Assembly: GCA_964356355.1 (NCBI GenBank) | Contig: CAYHGX010000004.1 | Location: 1-64,000 of the forward strand | Origin: CAYHGX01 sp964356355 | GTDB taxonomy: Bacteria; Patescibacteriota; Gracilibacteria; UBA1369; LOWO2-01-FULL-3 | Direction of reading: 5' to 3' | Length of the DNA: 64,000 nt | Shown: positions 34,608 through 42,904 of the stretch, one piece after another | Numbering within the stretch: the first letter of the stretch is position 1 | Layout: each line of letters opens with the position of its first letter | Translations under genes and position numbers: made by a program | The notes under the pieces: generated by a model | Seen by the model: only the letters and a program-made list of their open reading frames with translations | Told to the model about the DNA's origin: nothing | The model's database searches: none

Positions 34608-35702
34608 TTAAGCAATTTCTTCTGCCATTTCTAGTTCTTCGTTGGCCGCGATGATGAGGATTTTTACTTTGCTTGTTTTGGCGGAGATGAGGGGGCTGTT
34701 GTTGGTGTTTGCAGATGGGTTGAGGGAGAGGCCGAGAAATTTTAAATGGTTGGCGATCTTTTCTCTGAGATAAGAGGCGTGTTCGCCCATGCCGCCAGTG
34801 AAAACAAGGGTGTCGAGCCCTCCGAGTGCTGGGAGGTAGGAGCTAATGATTTTAGCTGCTTGATAGGCTAAAAGCTCGATAGTGAGGATGGCTCTTGTGT
34901 TGTTTTTCTTGTATTTGGCGAAGACCTTTCGCATGTCTGAGCTAATATTGGAAAGTCCGAGGATGCCTGATTTGTGGTTGAGTATTTCGTTAATTTTTTT
35001 AATTGGCATTTTGAGCTGCTCGCTGAGGTGGATGATGATTCCTGGATCGATTGAGCCGCATCTGGTGCCCATTGGGAGGCCTTCGAGAGGAGTAAAGCCC
35101 ATGCTTGTGTCTAAGGCTTTTCCATTGAGGGAGGCTGTAATTGAGGAGCCGTTACCGAGGTGGCAGGAAATGATGCGTTTTTTGCTTTTTTTTGTTTCTA
35201 ATTTCAGGGCTTGTTTTACTACGTAAGCATGATTAATTCCATGGAAGCCGTAGCGACGAATGTGATGTTTTTCATAGAGTTGGTAGGGTATGGCATAGAG
35301 GAAGGCTTTTTCTGGTATGGAAGCATAGAATGCTGTGTCGAAAATGGCGTAGTTGATGGCTTTGGGAAGGGCTTTTTGGGTTGCTCCGAGAGTGCGGAGA
35401 TTGATGGGATTGTGAAGTGGCGCGAGCGGAGCGAGCGCCGCGATGTCTTTGATTATTTTGGGAGTAACAAGAGTTGTTTTTGTGTAGTTTTTTCCTCCAT
35501 GGACGATGCGATGTCCAACTTTTGTTATTTCTTCATCGCTTTGGATCAGCTTTTTCTTTTTAAGTTCTTTAAGAATTGAGGGTATTGTTTTTTCTGGCTT
35601 GGAGGTTTCGATCTGATTTTTGTATATTACTTTTAAGGGATTTGTTGAATAAAGAGCAAATTTCAGGGTTGATGAGCCGGAATTTAAGCTAAGTATTTTC
35701 AT
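34608..35702 (-). CDS. ackA: Acetate kinase
   Basis: Makes ATP and acetate from acetyl phosphate and ADP. 364 residues, slightly shorter than the usual 395-400. NSGSSTLKFAL (7-17), VGHRIVHGG, APLHNP, FDTAFY, RRYGFHGINH, SCHLGNGSSITA, DTSMGFTPLEGLPMGTRCGSIDPG and FTGGMGEH are all present. It overlaps the EF-Tu-like gene upstream by four bases; pta lies beyond, so the trio is one operon for substrate-level ATP formation. Confidence 0.97.
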   Translation of the reverse strand: MKILSLNSGSSTLKFALYSTNPLKVIYKNQIETSKPEKTIPSILKELKKKKLIQSDEEITKVGHRIVHGGKNYTKTTLVTPKIIKDIAALAPLAPLHNPINLRTLGATQKALPKAINYAIFDTAFYASIPEKAFLYAIPYQLYEKHHIRRYGFHGINHAYVVKQALKLETKKSKKRIISCHLGNGSSITASLNGKALDTSMGFTPLEGLPMGTRCGSIDPGIIIHLSEQLKMPIKKINEILNHKSGILGLSNISSDMRKVFAKYKKNNTRAILTIELLAYQAAKIISSYLPALGGLDTLVFTGGMGEHASYLREKIANHLKFLGLSLNPSANTNNSPLISAKTSKVKILIIAANEELEMAEEIA

Positions 35703-36247
35703 TGCTCTATTACCTTATAAACATTAGTGCCAACTATTGGTTTTAATCTTACTTTTAGGCCTATTTCGCTGCCGGTTTTTGCCAGGTTGATGTTTTTTCT
35801 GTCGACTTGCATGGAATCTATGTTTTGCTCAAATAGGCCGTCTTGTTTTTCGAAAATGATTATGTCTCCTGTGCGAATGGGGCTTGTGACTCGGATAACT
35901 GCCACGTCTATTTTTTCGAAGTAGCCTTCGCAAATGCCACAAGTTTTCATTTCACGTAGATCGTTAGAGTTCTTAGATATGGTTAGATTACTCTTTTCTG
36001 GAAAGAGATCCTCTATTGTGGGAGAGTTGTTTATGGGGATATAGCTGAGCGTTTCATCTTGGATGTATGTAGCTGTAGAATTTTGTTTTGGTCTGATTCT
36101 TCGTGTGGTTTGAAGTGGTTTTTTAGTTTTGATGACTTTTGGCGTTTTACTTGTTTCGTCTTTATAAAAATTTTGACGACGAGCTTTGGCCATGATGCTG
36201 CGTTTTCTTTGGTATGCTGGGATGTTTAGGATGTTTTGATCTTCCAT
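35699..36247 (-). CDS. EF-Tu domain-2-like protein between pta and ackA
   Basis: 182 residues. The first 85 are basic and disordered-looking. Residues 105-182 resemble the second (beta-barrel) domain of translation GTPases: GYFEKIDVAVIRV, SPIRTGDIIIFEK, FEQNIDSMQVDRKNI and GSEIGLKV. No GTPase domain is present. Stand-alone proteins of this type are annotated as translation-elongation-factor-like in archaea and CPR genomes, with unknown function. CGICEG (about 103-108) gives two Cys. It is tightly linked to ackA (four-base overlap) and lies 26 bases after pta. Confidence 0.75.
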   Translation of the reverse strand: MEDQNILNIPAYQRKRSIMAKARRQNFYKDETSKTPKVIKTKKPLQTTRRIRPKQNSTATYIQDETLSYIPINNSPTIEDLFPEKSNLTISKNSNDLREMKTCGICEGYFEKIDVAVIRVTSPIRTGDIIIFEKQDGLFEQNIDSMQVDRKNINLAKTGSEIGLKVRLKPIVGTNVYKVIEQ

Positions 36248-36273
36248 AGGATGAGGTTTAATGGAGGCTATTT

Positions 36274-37254
36274 TTAATCACAGAGGCACACTGTGAATGC
36301 GGTTACGTTTATTATATCGCTAATGCTAGCGCCACGTGAAACTTTATTGATAGGTTTTTTTAGTCCTTGAAGAATTGGGCCGATTGCTTTGGCTTTTGCT
36401 AGCCGTTCTACGAGTTTATATGCGATGTTTGCTGAGTTTAAATCTGGGAAAATTAAGACGTTTGCTTGCCCTTTGATAGGGGAGTTTGGACATTTTCTTT
36501 TGGCTACTTCTGGAACGAGTGCGCTATCAACTTGTAGTTCTCCGTCGATTATAAATTCGGGGTGTCGGTCTTTTGCAATGGCTAAGGCTTCATTTATTTT
36601 GTCGATGGACGGGTCTTGGGCTGAACCTTTTGTGGAGAATGAAAGAAAGGCAATTCGTGGATCGATCCCAAATTTTTTTGCGGTTTCTGCGGTATCGGAG
36701 GCGATGTCCGCTAGGTCGTGTGAATTTGGGTTGATAGTGATTGCGGCGTCTGCAAATACGAGAATGCGTTTTTCAAGTACCATAAAAAAAATTCCTGATA
36801 CTTTGTGGAATTTCTCTTTTGTTTTTATGATTTGAAGTGCTGGCTTTATGGATACTGCTGTGGGGTGAATTGCTCCAGCAACCATGCCGTCGGCATTTTC
36901 GTGGTAGACCATCATGGTGCTGAAATATTCTGGGGTTTTAAGGAGTTCTTTGGCCTCCTTTTTTGTGAGTCCTTTGTCTTTCCTGAGTAGAAAAAGGCTC
37001 TCTATGTATTGATCTTTTAATTGGGAGTTTTCTGGATCTTCAATTGTGGTGTTGGAAAAGTCGATTTTGCAATTATGTTTTTTGGCTAGTTGTTTGAGTG
37101 TTTTGGGGTTTCCAATAAGTATTGGATGAGCGATTTTTTTTTGTTGAATTTCTTCAACTGCTTTCAGGATTCGTGGGTCAATTGAATCAGGAAAAACTAT
37201 CCTTTTGGGATTTCTGTGTGCCATCGAGTGGACTTTTCTGAGGAAATTTTTCAT
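36274..37254 (-). CDS. pta: Phosphate acetyltransferase
   Basis: Converts acetyl-CoA and phosphate to acetyl phosphate. 326 residues, the short catalytic form without the regulatory N-terminal domains of E. coli Pta. RIVFPDSIDPRIL (18-30), NADGMVAGA, FADAAITINPNS, ARIAFLSFSTKGSA-like and ELQVDSALVPEVAKRKCPNSPI carry the PTA/PTB signatures, and the C-terminus has ANVLIFPDLNSANIAYKLVERL. With ackA it forms the acetate-producing, ATP-yielding end of fermentation. Confidence 0.96.
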   Translation of the reverse strand: MKNFLRKVHSMAHRNPKRIVFPDSIDPRILKAVEEIQQKKIAHPILIGNPKTLKQLAKKHNCKIDFSNTTIEDPENSQLKDQYIESLFLLRKDKGLTKKEAKELLKTPEYFSTMMVYHENADGMVAGAIHPTAVSIKPALQIIKTKEKFHKVSGIFFMVLEKRILVFADAAITINPNSHDLADIASDTAETAKKFGIDPRIAFLSFSTKGSAQDPSIDKINEALAIAKDRHPEFIIDGELQVDSALVPEVAKRKCPNSPIKGQANVLIFPDLNSANIAYKLVERLAKAKAIGPILQGLKKPINKVSRGASISDIINVTAFTVCLCD

Positions 37255-37470
37255 TTATTTTGATATTTCTGAAACGGCATTTTTGGCTTCTTCTACCTTC
37301 TTGGTGGCAGTTTGAATGTCTTGCACTGTTTCGGAAACTTTACTTGTGACGTTGTTCACTGAGGTCTCGGTGTCGTTGATGAGTTTTGTTGTTTTGTCCT
37401 TTGCTGAAGAGCAAGAAGCTAGGAGCGCGAGCGAAGCGAGCACACTAATGATTGCCAATGTTTTTTTCAT
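37255..37470 (-). CDS. Small lipoprotein with helical repeat-like tail
   Basis: 71 residues from ATG 37470; upstream codons belong to the zinc-ribbon gene in another frame. MKKTLAIISVLASLALLASC is a lipoprotein signal with the lipobox LASC, so the mature protein starts at Cys20. The remaining 50 residues are a Thr/Val/Lys-rich amphipathic helix. It may be a coiled-coil surface spacer of Lpp type. It lies directly before pta and overlaps the zinc-ribbon gene by 26 bases. Confidence 0.75.
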   Translation of the reverse strand: MKKTLAIISVLASLALLASCSSAKDKTTKLINDTETSVNNVTSKVSETVQDIQTATKKVEEAKNAVSEISK

Positions 37471-37780
37471 TTTTGTTGCTAAAAATTTTTTTAAAATTTC
37501 CATCAAAGGTGGAAAGGAAGTTTTTGATGTCCAGGACGTCGTTGGTGGATATGTTGCGATGTTGCCTTTGGATGCTGTGTTGAATTTCAACGTCATGTGA
37601 CATAATGATGCTTACGATTGCTGATGAATGACATTTTTTGCAGTGTAATTCAAATAGTCCTTCCTCTTTTGTGGTGGCAATAAGGTGAATTTCTTCATGT
37701 TTAAAGCTTCTGTCGCATTGCGTACATTTACAGGTTTTTTGTAGGTGTTTTACTGCGCTGGTTACTTCTGAAAAGTTCAT
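37445..37780 (-). CDS. Zinc-ribbon protein of unknown function
   Basis: 111 residues. Two Cys pairs, CKCTQC (17-22) and CKKC (47-50), form a zinc ribbon with the intervening strands LIATTKEEGLFELH. The C-terminal half has STNDVLDIKNFLSTFDGNFKKIF, a helical segment I have the impression recurs in CPR homologues, but I cannot check that here. Cytosolic; DNA, RNA or protein binding is possible. It lies 10 bases after gltX and overlaps the lipoprotein start. Confidence 0.75.
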   Translation of the reverse strand: MNFSEVTSAVKHLQKTCKCTQCDRSFKHEEIHLIATTKEEGLFELHCKKCHSSAIVSIIMSHDVEIQHSIQRQHRNISTNDVLDIKNFLSTFDGNFKKIFSNKNEKNIGNH

Positions 37781-37789
37781 GATTGTTAC

Positions 37790-39370
37790 TTAAAATTTTT
37801 CTATTGTTAGCTTGAGCCTGTTGAGGGTTTCTTCTTTTCCAAGTGCCCAAGCTATTTCAAACACTCCAGGGGAGAAATCAAGGCCGCTTAAGGCCGCTCT
37901 AACTGGCCAAAATACCTGTCCATTTTTTACTTCTAGGGTAGTTACCGATTTTGTTAGGGCGTTTTGTATTTCTAAAAGTGTCCAAGTGTTTACTTCTGAG
38001 AGATCAGTAAATGCCCTTTTTACTGATTCTAAAGCCTGCTTTAAGTCTACACCCATTTTTTCGTGAGTCAATAATTCTTTGTTGTAGGCTGGTTGAGTGA
38101 AGTAAAATTCAATGTTTTGGGCTGTTTCTTTTGGTGCTTTTAAAACTTTCTCTTCAATTGTAATTAATGCTTTGTATAATTTTTCTTTATTGTCTTGTAA
38201 CTTTTCGGGAAGTACTGCGGAACATATTTCAACTAATTGTTCTCCTCTAAAAGTGATGAATTTCTTTTCGTTTTCAGGGTTTTGAAATTTGTAGTGCTGT
38301 TGGCCCTTGTTGTCGCTTGTGATTTCTACTGTATTTTCGAGTTCTTGAGCAAAGTTAGTGAGTTTTTTGTTGTAGATCTCTTTTTGCCATTGCCAGTTGA
38401 ACCAGTCGAGTTTTTCTAGGTTAAAAACTGCGCCTGCTTTGTGGACCTTGTCGAGGCTGAAAATATCGCAGAGTTCTTCTAGTGTGAAGATCTCTCTTGT
38501 TTCCCCTCCGCCTGGATTCCAACCGAGGAAGGCTACGAAATTGATAATTGCCTCTTTGAGATAACCCTTTTTTAGGTAGTCTTCAACTGCCACGTCTCCT
38601 TGGCGCTTGGATAGTTTACTTTTGTCAGCGTTTAGGAGTAGGGGGAGGTGTGCAAATTGCGGAGGTGTCCATCCAAAGGCCTCGTAAAGGGCGATGTGTT
38701 TTGGCGTGGATGGGAGCCATTCTTCACCTCTGATTACGTGGGTAATTTCCATGAAATGATCATCCACGACATTTGCGAGGTGATAGGTGGGGAAATTGTC
38801 TGATTTGATTAGTACTTGATCGTCGACGGTGGCTCCGTTGAATTCCATTTGTCCGCGAACTAAATCTTTGAATTTAATTGAGATGCGTGGGATTTTTTGG
38901 CGTATTACGAATTTTTCACCTTTGTTGAGATTTGCTTCTATTTCCTCTTTTGTGAGCTTTAGGCATTGGCGGTCGTACATTGGTGCTTGCTTGTTTTTCA
39001 TCTGGTTTTCACGCATTTCTTCTAGGCGCTCTTTGCTACAAAAGCATCTGTAAGCATGGCCTTTTTCGATTAGTTCAACGGCGTGTTTTCGGTATAGGTC
39101 TGTGCGCAATGATTGAGTATAAGGGCCTTTTTCTCCTTTTTCGGTGCCATCGCTTAAAGGGCCTTCGTCATAGGTGATCCCCATAGCGTTGAGAGTGTCG
39201 ATTAGGCCTTCTACTGCGCCTTCAATGTATCTTTCTTGATCGGTGTCTTCAATTCTTAGTAGGAATTGACCGCCATTTTTTTTAGCAAAGAGATAGCTAT
39301 AGAGAGCGGTACGAAGTCCTCCAACGTGTAGGTATCCTGTCGGTGATGGTGCAAAGCGTGTTCTTATCAT
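37790..39370 (-). CDS. gltX: Glutamyl-tRNA synthetase
   Basis: Charges tRNA-Glu with glutamate. 526 residues, class I synthetase. FAPSPTGYLHVGGLRTALY (7-25) holds the HIGH-equivalent HVGG; RIEDTDQERY, DGPYTQSLR-like, HVIRGEEWLPSTPKH and KLSKRQGDVAV (the KMSKS equivalent) follow. The C-terminal anticodon-binding part is helical. Whether it also charges tRNA-Gln cannot be judged here. Stop TAA; the divergent ftsK gene lies beyond the spacer with repeat copy 2. Confidence 0.97.
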   Translation of the reverse strand: MIRTRFAPSPTGYLHVGGLRTALYSYLFAKKNGGQFLLRIEDTDQERYIEGAVEGLIDTLNAMGITYDEGPLSDGTEKGEKGPYTQSLRTDLYRKHAVELIEKGHAYRCFCSKERLEEMRENQMKNKQAPMYDRQCLKLTKEEIEANLNKGEKFVIRQKIPRISIKFKDLVRGQMEFNGATVDDQVLIKSDNFPTYHLANVVDDHFMEITHVIRGEEWLPSTPKHIALYEAFGWTPPQFAHLPLLLNADKSKLSKRQGDVAVEDYLKKGYLKEAIINFVAFLGWNPGGGETREIFTLEELCDIFSLDKVHKAGAVFNLEKLDWFNWQWQKEIYNKKLTNFAQELENTVEITSDNKGQQHYKFQNPENEKKFITFRGEQLVEICSAVLPEKLQDNKEKLYKALITIEEKVLKAPKETAQNIEFYFTQPAYNKELLTHEKMGVDLKQALESVKRAFTDLSEVNTWTLLEIQNALTKSVTTLEVKNGQVFWPVRAALSGLDFSPGVFEIAWALGKEETLNRLKLTIEKF

Positions 39371-39434
39371 GGGGGCAATTATATCTGAAAGTGTTCTGGA
39401 TTGAAATTGGATTTTTCGTTATATTCTTTAGGGT

Positions 39435-39462
39435 AAGCACGAAGCGTAGCGTAGTGCTAACA
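39435..39462 (-). repeat. Dispersed hairpin repeat, copy 2 (inverted)
   Basis: On the minus strand this reads TGTTAGCACTACGCTACGCT then TCGTGCTT, differing from copy 1 (5477-5503) at a few positions, with the AGCAC/GTGCT ends kept. The neighbouring 39463-39500 has GCGCGCGG-type sequence, again as in copy 1. It lies between divergent gltX and ftsK. Confidence 0.65.
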
Positions 39463-39529
39463 ACTAAGCGCGCGGAGTGAGTGCCCTTTAGGGTCGAAAG
39501 GAGCGTACAATTATCTAAATTTTGATTTT

Positions 39530-41728
39530 ATGGCGAGAAGAGGGAGGAGGCGTACTAAGCGTCGTACTCTGCAAATTAAGTTGAAGCCATCTGTGGCCCG
39601 GGAGATTTGGGCAATAACCTATTTAGTATTGGGGATACTTACTATTTTGAGTATTCAGGGTGCTTTTGGTGTGTTGGGAGATTTCTGGGTTGGGTTGTTG
39701 AGTCCAATTCTTGGCTGGGGCGTCTATGTTATTCCCCCGATTTTCATTTTGATTGCTGGAATGATGTTTTTTTCTCATAAGATTAATTTTGGAGCTAGTA
39801 AAACATTAGGGTTTGTTGTTTTTTTGATTTCAATTTTGAGTATTTTTCATTTATCTGTTCCGATTGAGAAGATTCATGACTTTGCTGCCCTTGGGCGCTA
39901 TGGGGGATATACGGGATTTGTAACTAACTTTATTTTATTGGAGGTGCTGGGTGTTTCTAGAGTAGGAGCAACAATTATTTTCGTTGCCTTATTTGTTGTT
40001 TCATTATTGCTGATTTTCGAGGTTTCGTTGCGTGAGATGGCCGCGTTTTTTATACCTGATATAAAAATTAAACTGGTGAAGGAGGCTAGAAATACTCGAG
40101 GTAGAGTGAATGATGAGGAAGAAGAGGAGGAAGAGGAAATGGAGGAGCTTGAACAGCCGGAAATTATGATTCGGAAGTCGTTGATTAGTTCTAAGAATAA
40201 TGAGAAAAATGTTGATGTTATTTATGACAAAAATGAGGAAGAGGATTCGGATTTTGATCCGGTTAAGGTGGAAGAGGTAACTACGGAGTTATCGAATGGT
40301 GAAAAGGCGGCGGAGGAAATGGATGAATATGAGTGGGAGTTTCCTTCTTTGGATTTGCTCAAAAAAGGGGATAGCGCTGTGACTGTGGAGGACGATATTT
40401 TGATGGCTAATGCTGATAAAATTAAGAAGAAGTTGATTCAGTTTGGGATTGATGTGGTGATGCACGAGGTGAATGTTGGGCCTACGGTGATTCAGTATAC
40501 TTTGAAGCCTAATGAGGCGGTGAAGCTTTCAAAAATTACTTCATTGAAAAATGATATGGCTTTGGCTCTTGCTGCTGAGCGTATTCGTATTGAGGCTCCT
40601 ATTCCCGGCAAGTCTTTAGTGGGTGTTGAGGTTCCGAATCCTTATAGGGCAACAGTTTATTTGAGAGAGATTTTGGAGAGTGGGCAGTTTACGGATTCTA
40701 GGTCTAAGCTTACTTTACCGCTTGGTAGGGACGTTACTGGCAAGCCTGTGATTGCGAGTTTGGATACGATGCCGCACTTGTTGATTGCTGGTGCCACTGG
40801 CAGTGGTAAGTCTGTGGCGATGAATGTGTTTTTGATTTCCTTGCTTTATCAGAATTCTCCAAAGGATTTGAAGCTTATTATGATTGATCCTAAGCGCGTG
40901 GAGCTGGGGTCTTATAATAGCATTCCGCATTTGCTTACTCCTGTGATTCAGGACCCTGAGAAGGCGTCGATTGCGTTGAGGTGGGTGGTTGCGGAGATGA
41001 GTAGGAGATATACGGAATTGTCCAATCATCGTGTGAGAAATTTGGCTGAATATAATGATATAAAAAAGATTTCGAAGATGCCGAGAATTGTGGTGGTGGT
41101 GGACGAGTTGGCCGATTTGATGATGACTTCCGGTAAGGAGGTGGAGGCCTCTATTTGTAGAATTGCGCAGATGGCGCGGGCGGTGGGTATTCACTTGATT
41201 ATCGCTACGCAGAGGCCTTCAGTGGACGTTATTACGGGTTTGATTAAGGCTAATATTCCTACGAGAATTTCTTTTGCGGTAAGTAGTTCGATTGATTCCA
41301 GGACGATTTTGGATGGGATTGGAGCGGAGGATTTGCTTGGAAAAGGCGACATGCTTTATCTGCCAACGGGCATGAATAAGCCTGTTCGTGTGCAGGGTAT
41401 TTATATCTCAACTGAGGAAATTGAGAGAATTACCAATAGAATTAAACTTACTGTTGAGCCAAATTATGATGAGACAATCACTTCAATAGAGACTGCGAAG
41501 CAGAGGCTGCCAGGGATGCCTGATAGCGATTCTGCAGGTGAAGAGGACGATATGTACGATGCAGCGTTGGAACTTGTGAGAGAGACAAAGAAGGCTTCTG
41601 CCTCTTTGCTTCAGAGGCACTTGAAGTTGGGGTATGCCAGGGCGGCGCGGCTGATTGATTTGCTTGAAAAGAATGGAGTGGTGGGGCCGGCGGATGGGGC
41701 GAAGCCGAGGAAGATTATGGGGGAGTAG
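39530..41728 (+). CDS. ftsK: DNA translocase FtsK/SpoIIIE
   Basis: Pumps chromosomal DNA through the closing septum. 732 residues. A basic start precedes four membrane helices (about 30-165), an acidic linker rich in Glu (190-270), the alpha/beta motor (285-640) with Walker A GATGSGKS (about 420-427), Walker B VVVVDELADLMM and ATQRPSVDVITGLIKANIP, and the winged-helix gamma domain (665-725, ASASLLQRHLKLGYARAARLIDLLE) that reads KOPS-like DNA signals. Ends in TAG one base before the end of the convergent small membrane protein. Confidence 0.97.
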   Translation: MARRGRRRTKRRTLQIKLKPSVAREIWAITYLVLGILTILSIQGAFGVLGDFWVGLLSPILGWGVYVIPPIFILIAGMMFFSHKINFGASKTLGFVVFLISILSIFHLSVPIEKIHDFAALGRYGGYTGFVTNFILLEVLGVSRVGATIIFVALFVVSLLLIFEVSLREMAAFFIPDIKIKLVKEARNTRGRVNDEEEEEEEEMEELEQPEIMIRKSLISSKNNEKNVDVIYDKNEEEDSDFDPVKVEEVTTELSNGEKAAEEMDEYEWEFPSLDLLKKGDSAVTVEDDILMANADKIKKKLIQFGIDVVMHEVNVGPTVIQYTLKPNEAVKLSKITSLKNDMALALAAERIRIEAPIPGKSLVGVEVPNPYRATVYLREILESGQFTDSRSKLTLPLGRDVTGKPVIASLDTMPHLLIAGATGSGKSVAMNVFLISLLYQNSPKDLKLIMIDPKRVELGSYNSIPHLLTPVIQDPEKASIALRWVVAEMSRRYTELSNHRVRNLAEYNDIKKISKMPRIVVVVDELADLMMTSGKEVEASICRIAQMARAVGIHLIIATQRPSVDVITGLIKANIPTRISFAVSSSIDSRTILDGIGAEDLLGKGDMLYLPTGMNKPVRVQGIYISTEEIERITNRIKLTVEPNYDETITSIETAKQRLPGMPDSDSAGEEDDMYDAALELVRETKKASASLLQRHLKLGYARAARLIDLLEKNGVVGPADGAKPRKIMGE

Positions 41729-41729
41729 G

Positions 41730-42001
41730 CTATTTTTTGAGAAGAACGGTGAGAAATCCAATGCCGACGGTGAGTATGGTTATTGCGATTACAAGCATAG
41801 TGATCATCCCATAGACGATTAGGCGGAGGCGGGGATGGTGTTTGAAATAGATGAGCGTGAAGGCGGAGATGCCGGCGCAAATTAAAAGTGAGAGATAGAT
41901 GCCGATTTCGCCAAGGGCTTTGATTGAGAGTGCGAAAATCACACTTGTCAGGAAAATTCCGAAAAGTATAAAGGTGAATTTGGAAATTAGATCAATTTTA
42001 G
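41730..42001 (-). CDS. Small membrane protein, start lost in scaffold gap
   Basis: The frame is open from its stop at 41730 up to the N run at 42002, so the true start lies in or beyond the gap; the GTG at 41942 is probably internal. The visible 90 residues contain three hydrophobic segments (starting KFTFILFGIFLTSVIFAL, then GIYLSLLICAGISAFTLIYF and YGMITMLVIAITILTVGIGFL). Not recognised. It could be a four-helix or three-helix membrane protein. Confidence 0.5.
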
Positions 42002-42101
42002 NNNNNNNNNNNNNNNNNNNNNNNNNNNNNNNNNNNNNNNNNNNNNNNNNNNNNNNNNNNNNNNNNNNNNNNNNNNNNNNNNNNNNNNNNNNNNNNNNNN
42101 N
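42002..42101. other. Assembly gap of exactly 100 N
   Basis: A run of 100 N, the conventional size for a scaffold join of unknown length. It interrupts the small membrane protein on the left and the very end of purQ on the right. Order across the gap depends on the scaffolding and real sequence of any length may be missing. Confidence 0.98.
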
Positions 42102-42904
42102 TATTTAAAATAACTGATGGCGTTCTTGAATATCTTAACTCCGGCGCCCTCTGTTGGTAAAGGTTTTCCTGCGCGGATGAGAATTTCTTTTTTGAGTTCC
42201 CAGCCTTTTTCATTGGTGAATGAGTTGAAGCGTTCGGGGTGGGGCATGAGGCCGAAAATGCGGCCTGATGGGTCACAGATGCCGGCGATGTCCTCTAGTG
42301 CTCCATTGGGATTTTCTGGGAAGTGGCCGTTTGCGGGAGAGCCATCCTCTTTTACGTATTTGAAGGCGATTTGGTCGTCGGTTTTCATTTTTTCAAGAAT
42401 TTCTGGTGTGACGTAAAAGTTGCCTTCGCCATGGGCGATTGGGGCGTGAAGGATTTCGATATCTTTAGTCCAAATACATTTTGATGAAGTATTTTTGAGA
42501 TAGACCCAACGGCACTGAAGGCGCGCTGTAGAATTGTGCATGAGGGCCGCCTGACGCTCGGTGTACTTTAGGTTGGTGGCTGGTACGAGGCCTAGATTTG
42601 TGAGCATTTGGAAGCCGTTGCAGATTCCTATTACGAGTTTGTCGGCGGTGGCGAATTTGAGTATCTCATCGCCGATGTTGTTGCGGATTTTATTGGCCAT
42701 GGCATTGCCTGATCCTGTGTCATCGCCGTAGGAGAATCCACCGGGAAAGGCCAGGATTTGAAATTCTTCGAGCTTTTTGGGAGTTTCAATGAGGTCGTTG
42801 ATGTGGATGATTTGAGCTTCTCCTCCAGCAATTTGGAAACATTTTGCTGTTTCTTCTTCAGAATTGATGCCATATCCTGTGATGACGAGTGCACGTGGTT
42901 TCAT
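42102..42904 (-). CDS. purQ: Phosphoribosylformylglycinamidine synthase, glutaminase subunit PurQ
   Basis: Supplies ammonia from glutamine to PurL in purine synthesis. About 267 residues. Class I amidotransferase: FPGGFSYGDD, the nucleophile Cys near 95 in GICNGFQML, and MPHPERF with the catalytic His and Glu near 220. It ends ...KNAISYFK followed by TA and then N; the codon is TAN, so it is most likely the stop, but the last base is in the gap. The start codon shares one base with the purL stop (TGATG), showing coupled translation. Confidence 0.94.

Noticed and set aside
35415..35445. GAGCGGAGCGAGC stretch in ackA (and a similar one at 37421-37440) as repeat insertions
   Set aside because: Both encode normal family residues (before APLHNP) or a normal lipoprotein signal; they lack the AGCAC/GTGCT ends of the dispersed repeat.
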